A stretch of DNA of 64,000 bases from Salvelinus alpinus (Eukaryota; Chordata; Actinopteri; Salmoniformes; Salmonidae), in contig NC_092120.1 in assembly GCF_045679555.1 (NCBI RefSeq), positions 5,230,574 to 5,294,573 on the forward strand. The letters run 5' to 3'. The translations under genes were made by a program, and so were the position numbers. Position 1 is the first letter of the stretch. Every line of letters starts with the position of its first letter. Shown one piece after another: positions 14,041 through 26,000 of this stretch. The notes under the pieces were generated by a model. It ran no database searches. It was given only the letters and a program-made list of their open reading frames with translations, and was not told the origin of the DNA.

Positions 14041-14084
<44 letters not shown>

Positions 14085-17000
14085 ACACGACCATGGTACC
14101 AATAATTGCTTTTATTTCACCAGATGTATGTCCTTGAACCGATTACTTTAAAATTGCACACAGATGAGTTAGAAGGATAATTTAGTTGCTAATGGCTGCC
14201 TGCAGTACCTCCGTCGGCCTTCAACTTGAGATACTTAATGAGAGGAGGCAGCATTGAGATTGCATGCGCAGTTGATGTTGCAGGCTGTTTCCAAAAAGTC
14301 CTCCATGAAGCAAGATGGTGACTTGCTGAAAATACACTTCCTGATCTTCAAATGCGCCACTGAGCATTCTCATAGGAAACAATGGGGTGAAGTCATCTAT
14401 GGGTTGCCATGACTGCATTAGTTTGAACTGCATTGCCCCCTAGCGGTCATACGCAGCACCATATCTGCGTTGTGAATAGTTTATGATTTTTTTTCTTCTT
14501 ATCGTTACATTTTTTTTTTTAAATGCAGTTTTTGTTGTGACATTTGTCACAATGCTATCCTGTACCCTAGTTAGGGCTGGCACAATTACATTTACCCTTT
14601 AACTGATGAAGACCCCCTTAAAAAATATATGTACCATTTTTATTAAATTTTTTGTTGTGGTGTTGACGAACAGCTGAAAGAAGACCGGACATTTGTGCGG
14701 TTGAGTCCATTTCTGGTGTAACATGGACTATTAACAACGTGTTGAAACTTTGTTGCTCCTTGCTGAAACAAGCAAGGTGTTGTAGCAAATGAGTCTTCGG
14801 TTGCCTAGGCAATGACCCCCAGCACTACACAGCATGTGCAGTCAGGAGCGGAGATGAGAAGGAGAAAATGTGTGTAAAAAAATATGTTTTTTCTAATTCT
14901 TATTGTTTGCTATTCAAACGGTTGTTGCTGTGCATGGTCATTTTGACTGGCCAATTATCGTCATTCAGAATTCCATGACCATCACAGACCTAGTCCATTA
15001 TCAGCTGTAATTATATTATTGAGTGCTTTCAGAGCTTATTTCTCCATCTGTGTTCCAGCCTGCCAGAGGACTTGACACCATTAGTGTCCAGTGTTTATCA
15101 CTGGCTTATTAATGTTGGAGGGAAATATTGACTGTGTCAACCAGAGGAAATAAACTCTGTGCCCATTTCCACTAAACCCTCTATATCGGTCTATCTCTAT
15201 CCCCCTGTCTGTCTGTCCCTCTCTTACTCGCTCTCTTTCCTTCTCTGTCTCTCTGTAAATGGGGTGATAAATTTGATTTCTATACATTTCTGGTAAACAA
15301 CTCACTAGGAGGCTCTCTTTTTCAGGTCTAGCCCAAGAAGTAGATGGAAGCGTTGCTGGTAAGGAGAACATTTATGGTCTGATGTCTTTTCATAAGCTAA
15401 AGCTGACTAACTGTTAACGTTTACCAACTCCCTCCCTCGATCCCCCCCCCCCTCATCTTTCTCCTTCTCTCCTCTTCCCCCCCTCTCTCTCGCTCTCGCT
15501 CTCTCACTCTCACTCTCACTATGCTGGTACAGTCCACACAGCGTGTGCTGTGGGGAAGATTCAAGTCAGCATGCGTAAAGCGGCCAAAGGAAAGTGGGAG
15601 GAGCTTGGTGAACCACTGGAATTCCATGATTCTCTTTTCAGGAAGAAAGATCGAGGTATGAATAGGGGCTCTTTTCCAATATGTCTTTCCTTGATTCCTC
15701 ACGGCCTCACTCCTCACCTTCTTCTCAAAACGCTTTGGAGGAGAATGTAAGAGGGGAGGGACCTTGGACTTTCACCTCCAATGCGTTTTGAGGAGGCAAG
15801 GAGAGAGGAAGTGAGGAATCGAGAAAAGCCGAAAGAAAGAGCCAGAATGCAATTTCAGACACACCCATTTGTCTTATCTTGTCTTATCTTCTGAATTGAT
15901 TTTATTACATTCCCCTATTAACCAAAATCACATGTTATTCACTCTCTCTCTCAGCGATCTTCTACAGAGAGTGTATGTTAGTTTCTAAGACGGAGGTCAC
16001 ACACGACACCTGGGTGTTCCGGTTACAACTCCCTCTAGGGACACTCATGCACGTGCCGGTTGGGAAACACATCTACCTCAAGTCCCTCATCCAAGGTAAG
16101 GCCTAGCCTATAGATCCATGCTAATGCTAACGCTACATATAGGCAAGCTCTAATCCCAAAGCAGCCCATGCGGTCCATTGCTTGTGCTTATGCTATGCTA
16201 CATTTAATTTTTTTATTTAACCTTTACTTATACAGGTTTTTCTCATTGAGATAAAATAGATTTTTCAAGAGAGACCTGGTCCAACAGCAGCAGGGGGAAC
16301 AACGTTTCAGACAAAACAACATTGAACGAAACTATAGACTAGAGGTCGACCGATTAATCGGAATGGCCGATTAATTAGGACCGTTTTCATAACAATCGGA
16401 AATCGGTATTTTTGGACGCCGATTTTGCAGATAAAAAAATATATATATATATTTTTTTACACACCTTTGTTTAACTAGGCAAGTCAGTTAAGAACACATT
16501 CTTATTTTCAACGGCCTAGGAACATTGGGTTAATTAACTGCCTTGTTCAGGGGCAGAACGACAGATTTTTACCTTGTCAGCTCAGGGATTCAATCTGGCA
16601 ACCTTACGGTTAACTTGGCCAATGCTCTAACCACCTGCCTCACAAGGAGCCCGCCTGTTACGCGAATGCAGTAAAAAGCCAAGGTAAGTTGCTAGCTAGC
16701 ATTAAACTTATCTTATTTAAAACAATCAATCAATCATAATCACTAGTTATAACTACACATGGTTGATGATATTACTAGTTTATCTAGCGTGTCCTGCGTT
16801 GCATATAATCGATGCAGTGCGCATTCGCGAAAAAGGACTGTCGTTGCTCCAACGTGTACCTAACCATAAACATCAATGCCTTTCTTAAAATCAATACACA
16901 GAAGTATATATTTTTAAACCTGCATATTTAGCTAAAAGAAATCCAGGTTAGCAGGCAATATTAACCAGGTGAAATTGTGTCACTTCTCTTGCGTTCATTG

Positions 17001-20000
17001 CACGCAGAGTCAGAGTATATGCAACAGTTTGGGCCGCCAGGCTCATTGCGAACTAATTTGCCAGAATTTTACGTAATTATGAAATAACTTTGAAGGTTGT
17101 GCAATGTAACAGGAATATTTAGACTTATGGATGCCACCCGTTAGATAAAATACGGAACGGTTCCGTATTTCACTGAAAGAATAAACGTTTTGTTTTCGAG
17201 ATGATAGTTTCCGGATTCGACCATATTAATGACCTAAGGCTCGTATTTCTGTGTGTTATTATGTTATAATTAAGTCTATGATTTGATAGAGCAGTCTGAC
17301 TGAGTGATGGTAGGTACCAGCAGGCTCGTAAGCATTCATTCAAACAGCACTTTCGTGCGTTTTGCCAGCAGCTCTCCGCTGTGCTTCAAACATTGCGCTG
17401 TTTATGACTTCAAGCCTATCAACTCCCGAGATTAGGCTGGTGTAACCGATGTGAAATGGCTAGCTAGTTAGCGGGGTGCGCGCTAATAGCGTTTCAAACG
17501 TCACTCGCTCTGAGACTTGGAGTAGTTGTTCCCCTTGCTCTGCATGGGTAACGCTGCTTCGAAGGTGGCTGTTGTCGATGTGTTCCTGGGTCGAGCCCAG
17601 GTAGCAGCGAGGAGAGGGATGGAAGCTATACTGTTACACTGGCAATACTAAAGTGCCTATAAGAACATCCAATAGTCAAAGGTATATGAAATACAAATCG
17701 TATAGAGAGAAATAGTCCTATAATTCCTATAATAACTACAACCTAAAAGTTCTTACCTGGGAATATTGAAGACTTGTGTTAAAAGGAACCACCAGCTTTC
17801 ATATGTTCTCATGTTCTGAGCAAGGAACTTAAACGTTAGCTTTCTTACATGGCACATATTGCACTTTTACTTTCTTCTCCAACACGTTGTTTTTGCATTA
17901 TTTAAACCAAATTGAACATGTTTCATTATTTATTTGAGGCTATATTGATTTTATTGATGTATTATATGAAGTTAAAATAAGTGTTCATTCAGTATTGTTG
18001 TAATTGTCATTATTACAAATACATTTTTAATTTAATTTAATCGGTATCGCCTTTTTTTGGTCCTCCAATAATCGGTATCGCCTTTTTTTGGTCCTCCAAT
18101 AATCGGTATCGGCGTTGAAAAATCATAATCGGCCGACCTCTACTATAGACACATATACAGTACAACTATTACGTAATGAAACACAAATGTCGTAACTAAA
18201 AACCAGCTGTTCTAAAGACAATTACACGCTTCTATGATATTTACATCGACCAAGTGTTTAAACTCCACCAACGTGACTAGATCATCACATTTTTAAATGT
18301 TCAGGAGAGAATTCCAGGACCACAGAGCTGAGTAACTAAAACTATTTCTACCATGACCTGTTCTAATTCTTGGTACTGTTAAAAGCAAATGAGAATGTGA
18401 CCGTAACTGATCTGATTAAAAAAGAACAGAGATAAAATGGCATTTTACCCAATATGGCCTTATAAATCAGTGTATACCAGTGTTTAAGCCTACGCAAGGT
18501 CAATGACGACCAGCCAACAGCACTGTAGAGATCACAATGATGTGTTAAATGTTTTTGATTGTTAATGAACCTGAGGGCCGCATGCTATACTGAATCAATT
18601 GCTCTCACGGTAGTGGTTGAGGCATGCATATATATAACATCACTAAAATCTAAAACCGCCAGTAATGTACATCGTACCAGCTCCTTCCTGGCCTCCAGAG
18701 AAAAACAAGTCTTATGAAATGTGTAGACAGTTGGATAACGCTATATCTGGGCTGCCGCTAATCCCATAGCGGCAGCCCAGATATATGTAATTCATTGCTA
18801 ATGTTAATGCTATATGTGTAGACAGTGAGGTGGTGAAGCCCTACACGCCAGTCGAGGAAACACTGGTACCAGCTACACTGGACTCCACACAGGGGACTGC
18901 AGCCACTGACATCTTCCTCATGATCAAAGTCTACCCAGATGGAGTGTTGACTCAACACCTAAACAACCTCAACATCGGTAAGTCTGAGGCCCCCAGTAAA
19001 CCTCACTGTTACAGCTAAGTGGGTTGTTCAAATGTTATTTATCACATACACCGAATACAACTGGTGTAGACTTTACATTGATATTCCAAACCATTTCCAA
19101 AGATGCAGAGTTGAATTATTATTATATATATATATATACTTATATAGTTTTAAATAGTAACGATCAAAAGAGGAATCAAATAAAATACGCAAGAATGGAG
19201 CTATATACAGGGAGTACCAGATCAATGTGGAGCTATATACAGGGAGTACCAGATCAATGGGGAGCTATATACAGGAAGTACCAGATGATTGTGTAGAGGT
19301 ATATACAGGGAGTACCAGATCATTGTGTAGAGGTATATGCAGGGAGTACCAGATCATTGTGTAGAGGTATATGCAGGGAGTACCAGATCATTGTGTAGAG
19401 GTATATACAGGAAGTACCAGATCATTATGTAGAGGTATATACAGGGAGTACCAGATCATTGTGTAGAGGTATATACAGGGAGTACCAGATCATTGTGTAG
19501 AGGTATATACAGGGAGTACCAGATCATTGTGTAGAGGTATATACAGGGAGTACCAGATCATTGTGTAGAGGTATATACAGGGAGTACCAGATCATTGTGT
19601 AGAGGTATATACAGGGAGTACCAGATCATTGTGTAGAGGTATATACAGGGAGTACCAGATCATTGTGTAGAGGTACGAGCTACTTGAGGTTGATATATAC
19701 ATGAAGGCTAGGTAAAGTGACTAGGCATTCGGATAGATAATAATAAGAGTAAAGAAATATAAGGTTGTTAGTGAGTAGGTTGTGTGCGTGCGTGTGTTTG
19801 TTTCTGTGTGTGTAAATGTATGTGTGTGTTCAAGTGCTGTGTGTTCATATGTAAGTGGAATATTAATATATAGAGGTCAAGTTTGTTTTATAACTGGCTC
19901 CTACTTCAACCTTGTCATGTGTAGACGTAGGCTGTAAACAAAATCAATTGACAAACTTATTTTTTCATTGCTTGCGTGTGAGATGTACAGCAGCATACGT

Positions 20001-23000
20001 CAATCTGTAGGTGGTTTAGCCACGCTGTGGAATACTAAAATCTCAGATAAGTGAGCAAGGTAGGCAACAACACGAAGAAAAAAAATAGCATGTCAGAAAC
20101 CAGAGAGAAGGTTATTTTTCTTCCAACCAGGATTGATTAGATTACCTTTTGTTTACCATGAACTCATTTACATGTTTTGCTGTTGCATACACAAGTAGAC
20201 TAGGTGACAGAAGTTCTTGACTCCTGTGTGTCGATTAAAACAAAACTTAACAACATTTAGTCTTTAAAATGCAGTACACAAGCATTGATTGTGATTATGA
20301 TAGGGTACTGCATTTACATGACCGTTAGTAATAACATGATTATGACGTTAACATTCACAGGGAGGACTATACTCTTACCATTGTGATTAGGGATATACTT
20401 ATGATTAATAGTAGCACTTTGCAATTCTATTCTCATTATGTATTTTGAGTATTAAATGTCAGATGTTAGTTAGGGCTAGCACTATTATCGCTTATAAATT
20501 ATGGACAATTATCAACTTTTATATTCACGTAGATAATAGCATTTTTACATGAAGTGGGTACACTTGGTAGTCATTTTACGAGCAGAATGGCACGGTCGGG
20601 AGGCTTCATTTCCAAAAGATCCAAGCAGTCCAAACCATTAGTTCTTGAGATAGGGGTGTCACCAATGCTGTTGTATTTAGTAGGTAAGTCGTAGCTCATT
20701 TTCAAAGATACGTTACAAGTTCAAAACATTTAACAAAAAAGACAATTATGACATTAACTGGTCATTTGCATGACAATTAATCGTTGCCTAAAATTCTATA
20801 ATCGTCACAGCCCTAGTTAGACCCTATCTTTTCTCCTCATCTCTCTCATCCTATATCATTTTGTCACCTCCCTTTCTCTTTTCTCTCCCCTCTCTCTCTC
20901 TCTCTCCTCTTATTCATACATCAGCAGAAGCAGGCACTATTCAGATAAATCAATTACAGGGGGAGAGATTGCTCAGCTCCCAAACAGGATTGATGGTGTA
21001 ATTAGTTTCTATTTAAAAACTCATAAACAGGTTGTTTTATCTCATCTATCCTCCCGACCCTTTCTCAGAGTCCAGCCTTCTACATAGTCAGGGTGCCAGA
21101 ATGTAACCCTTCTTTCCTTTCCACCTCCAATGAATCAGATTTCCTGGCCTTTGTCTTGTGTCTTCTCTTAACAGTGGAATCAATATATATCTAAATCCTG
21201 ACCTTCTTTCTGGAAAAGTAATTGTCCTACCAGTCCATCTGCACAGAAGTGGACAGGAAATAAAGAGGCTTCTTTCTTTATCTTTCTGTGTAAACTATGC
21301 TCACTGACAGGGCTTCAGGCTATGTAATTGTCCTCATCTGGCCCCCATTACCTGAATATATGCTAGTGTTGAGTGATGTGTGTGGTTGCCTGGCGATGCA
21401 GGCCCAGCTGCAACATTGGGACAGATGGAGGATGTTTATTTCCCAGTCAGTCAGTTAAAGAAGAAAAACATTCTCCATTACAACGAAGATTAGATGTACA
21501 GTACAAACAGAAACATCATGAAAGAGGAAATGGATAACTGATGGTAGGAAATGAACAGACACTGTGTCCTGTTTTCATTATTCAAGCTATCCTGATTTGT
21601 AGTCAATTTTTTTTAATGTATTATCTGTTTTTGCTTATTCTTGTGTTTGTGTGGTTTCTCAGCTTAATGGGTTTCCTTCTCTCCTCTTCCCTGGTTGCCT
21701 AGGTGACCACCTGTCTGTCAGCAGCCCAGATGGTCCGTTCAGTCTCCGCCTCCTGCGTGAGGTCACTCACCTTTACCTGTTAGCAGCCGGCACGGGGTTC
21801 ACGCCGATGGCTCGGGTGATCCGATTGGCCCTCCAGGACCTGGGCTCACTCAGGTGAAATACACTGTCATGGCTCCACCCAGAAACAACCCCTAGTATAG
21901 CCCCTTCCCCCTAAGCACTTCATGTAGATATGAAAGACTTGGATAGGTATAAGCAGTATGGAAAATATTCTACCTATCCTATCAAATATACTGCTGTATT
22001 GTTGATCCCGTTCTTTCAGATATGTTATGCAGAGTATTTCATTTCTACTTGTGACTGAATAGAAACTGAAGGAGGCTGTACTCTGACTGCTGAGCTATTG
22101 CAAGGCTGTCGTTGTTCTCTTTCTGAGGATGTGTATACATTGTGAAGGACAAGGCTGTCGTTGTTCTCTTTCTGAGGATGTGTATACATTGTGAAGGACA
22201 AGGCTGTCGTTGTTCTCTTTCTGAGGATGTGTATACATTGTGAAGGACAAGGCTGTCGTTTTTCTCTTTCTGAGGATGTGTATACATTGTGAAGGACACG
22301 GCTGTCGTTTTTCTCTTTCTGAGGATGTGTATACATTGTGAAGGACAAGGCTGTCGTTGTTCTCTTTCTGAGGATGTGTATACATTGTGAAGGACAAGGC
22401 TGTCGTTGTTCTCTTTCTGAGGATGTGTATACATTGTGAAGGACAAGGCTGTCGTTGTTCTCTTTCTGAGGATGTGTATACATTGTGAAGGACAAGGCTG
22501 TCGTTGTTCTCTTTCTGAGGATGTGTATACATTGTGAAGGACAAGGCTGTCGTTTTTCTCTTTCTGAGGATGTGTATACATTGTGAAGGACAAGGCTGTC
22601 GTTGTTCTCTTTCTGAGGATGTGTATACATTATGAAGGACAAGGCTGTCGTTTTTCTCTTTCTGAGGATGTGTATACATTGTGAAGTACAAGGCTGTCGT
22701 TGTTCTCTTTCTGAGGATGTGTATACATTGTGAAGGACAAGGCTGTCATTGTTCTCTTTCTGAGGATGTGTATACATTGTGAAGGACAAGGCTGTCATTG
22801 TTCTCTTTCTGAGGATGTGTATACATTGTGAAGGACAAGGCTGTCATTGTTCTCTTTCTGAGGATGTGTATACATTGTGAAGGACAAGGCTGTCATTGTT
22901 CTCTTTCTGAGGATGTGTATACATTGTGAAGGACAAGGCTGTCGTTGTTCTCTTTCTGAGGATGTATATACATTGTGAAGGACAAGGCTGTCATTGTTCT

Positions 23001-26000
23001 CTTTCTGAGGATGTGTATACATTGTGAAGGACAAGGCTGTCGTTGTTCTCTTTCTGAGGATGTGTATACATTGTGAATGACAAGGCTGTCGTTGTTCTCT
23101 TTCTGAGGATGTGTATACACTGTGAAGGACAAGGCTGTCGTTGTTCTCTTTCTGAGGATGTGTATACATTGTGAATGACAAGGCTGTCGTTGTTCTCTTT
23201 CTGAGGATGTGTATACATTGTGAAGGACAAGGCTGTCGTTGTTCTCTTTCTGAGGATGTGTATACATTGTGAAGGACAAGGCTGTCATTGTTCTCTTTCT
23301 GAGGATGTGTATACATTGTGAAGGACAAGGCTGTCGTTGTTCTCTTTCTGAGGATGTGTATACATTGTGAAGGACAAGGCTGTCGTTGTTCTCTTTCTGA
23401 GGATGTGTATACATTGTGAAGGACAAGGCTGTCATTGTTCTCTTTCTGAGGATGTGTATACATTGTGAAGGACAAGGCTGTCATTGTTCTCTTTCTGAGG
23501 ATGTGTATACATTGTGAAGGACAAGGCTGTCATTGTTCTCTTTCTGAGGATGTGTATACATTGTGAAGGACAAGGCTGTCATTGTTCTCTTTCTGAGGAT
23601 GTGTATACATTGTGAAGGACAAGGCTGTCGTTGTTCTCTTTCTGAGGATGTGTATACATTGTGAAGGACAAGGCTGTCGTTGTTCTCTTTCTGAGGATGT
23701 ATATACATTGTGAAGGACAAGGCTGTCGTTGTTCTCTTTCTGAGGATGTGTATACATTGTGAAGGACAAGGCTGTCGTTGTTCTCTTTCTGAGGATGTGT
23801 ATACATTGTGAAGGACAAGGCTGTCGTTGTTCTCTTTCTGAGGATGTATATACATTGTGAAGGACAAGGCTGTCGTTGTTCTCTTTCTGAGGATGTGTAT
23901 ACATTGTGAAGGACAAGGCTGTCGTTGTTCTCTTTCTGAGGATGTGTATACATTGTGAAGGACAAGGCTGTCGTTGTTCTCTTTCTGAGGATGTATATAC
24001 ATTGTGAAGGACAAGGCTGTCGTTGTTCTCTTTCTGAGGATGTGTATACATTGTGAAGGACACGGCTGTCATTGTTCTCTTTCTGAGGATGTGTATACAT
24101 TGTGAAGGACAAGGCTGTCGTTGTTCTCTTTCTGAGGATGTATAGACATTGTGAAGTACAAGGCTGTCATTGTTCTCTTTCTGAGGATGTGTATACATTG
24201 TGAAGGACAAGGCTGTCGTTGTTCTCTTTCTGAGGATGTGTATACATTGTGAAGGACAAGGCTGTCGTTGTTCTCTTTCTGAGGATGTGTATACATTGTG
24301 AAGGACACGGCTGTCATTGTTCTCTTTCTGAGGATGTGTATACATTGTGAAGGACAAGGCTGTCGTTGTTCTCTTTCTGAGGATGTGTATACATTGTGAA
24401 GGACAAGGCTGTCGTTGTTCTCTTTCTGAGGATGTGTATACATTGTGAAGGACACGGCTGTCATTGTTCTCTTTCTGAGGATGTGTATACATTGTGAAGG
24501 ACAAGGCTGTCGTTGTTCTCTTTCTGAGGATGTGTATACATTGTGAAGTACAAGGCTGTCATTGTTCTCTTTCTGAGGATGTGTATACATTGTGAAGGAC
24601 AAGGCTGTCGTTGTTCTCTTTCTGAGGATGTGTATACATTGTGAAGGACAAGGCTGTCGTTGTTCTCTTTCTGAGGATGTGTATACATTGTGAAGGACAA
24701 GGCTGTCATTGTTCTCTTTCTGAGGATGTGTATACATTGTGAAGAACAAGGCTGTCGTTGTTCTCTTTCTGAGGATGTGTATACATTGTGAAGTACAAGG
24801 CTGTCATTGTTCTCTTTCTGAGGATGTGTATACATTGTGAAGGACAAGGCTGTCGTTGTTCTCTTTCTGAGGATGTGTATACATTGTGAAGGACAAGGCT
24901 GTCATTGTTCTCTTTCTGAGGATGTGTATACATTGTGAAGGACACGGCTGTCATTGTTCTCTTTCTGAGGATGTGTATACATTGTGAAGGACACGGCTGT
25001 CATTGTTCTCTTTCTGAGGATGTGTATACATTGTGAAGGACAAGGCTGTCATTGTTCTCTTTCTGAGGATGTGTATACATTGTGAATGACAAGGCTGTCG
25101 TTGTTCTCTTTCTGAGGATGTGTATACATTGTGAAGGACACGGCTGTCATTGTTCTCTTTCTGAGGATGTGTATACATTGTGAAGGACAAGGCTGTCGTT
25201 GTTCTCTTTCTGAGGATGTGTATACATTGTGAAGGACAAGGCTGTCGTTGTTCTCTTTCTGAGGATGTGTATACATTGTGAAGGACAAGGCTGTCATTGT
25301 TCTCTTTCTGAGGATGTGTATACATTGTGAAGGACAAGGCTGTCGTTGTTCTCTTTCTGAGGATGTGTATACATTGTGAATGACAAGGCTGTCGTTGTTC
25401 TCTTTCTGAGGATGTGTATACATTGTGAAGTACAAGGCTGTCATTGTTCTCTTTCTGAGGATGTGTATACATTGTGAAGTACAAGGCTGTCGTTTTTCTC
25501 TTTCTGAGGATGTGTATACATTGTGAAGGACAAGGCTGTCGTTTTTCTCTTTCTGAGGATGTGTATACATTGTGAAGGACAAGGCTGTCATTGTTCTCTT
25601 TCTGAGGATGTGTATACATTGTGAAGAACAAGGCTGTCGTTGTTCTCTTTCTGAGGATGTATAGACATTGTGAAGGACAAGGCTGTCATTGTTCTCTTTC
25701 TGAGGATGTATAGACATTGTGAAGGACAAGGCTGTCGTTGTTCTCTTTCTGAGGATGTATAGACATTGTGAAGGACAAGGCTGTTCTGACGGCATTATAT
25801 CTGTGTGTGTTCTAGGAAAACCAAGCTGATGTTCTTCAACAGACGGGAAAGAGACATCCTGTGGCACTCTGAACTTGACGGCCTCGCAGCTGAAGATGAG
25901 AGGTGTGTGTGGTGCACTGTGTATTCATATTGAAGGTGGTCATTATCATTTACATTTAAGTCATTTAGCAGACGCTCTTATCCAGAGCGACTTACAAGTT

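Noticed and set aside
18822-18830. Acceptor at ACAG (18825) for cyb5r4 exon 11
   Set aside because: It would put the upstream phase out of register. TGTAG ending at 18821 keeps frame and length relative to the human protein.
22025-25867. Many overlapping minus-strand ORFs of up to 324 codons ([12 protein letters not shown]-type repeats)
   Set aside because: They are produced by a 49-bp tandem unit lacking stops in all minus frames. All frames encode the same repeated text, no splice or start context exists, and the region is an intron of a plus-strand gene.
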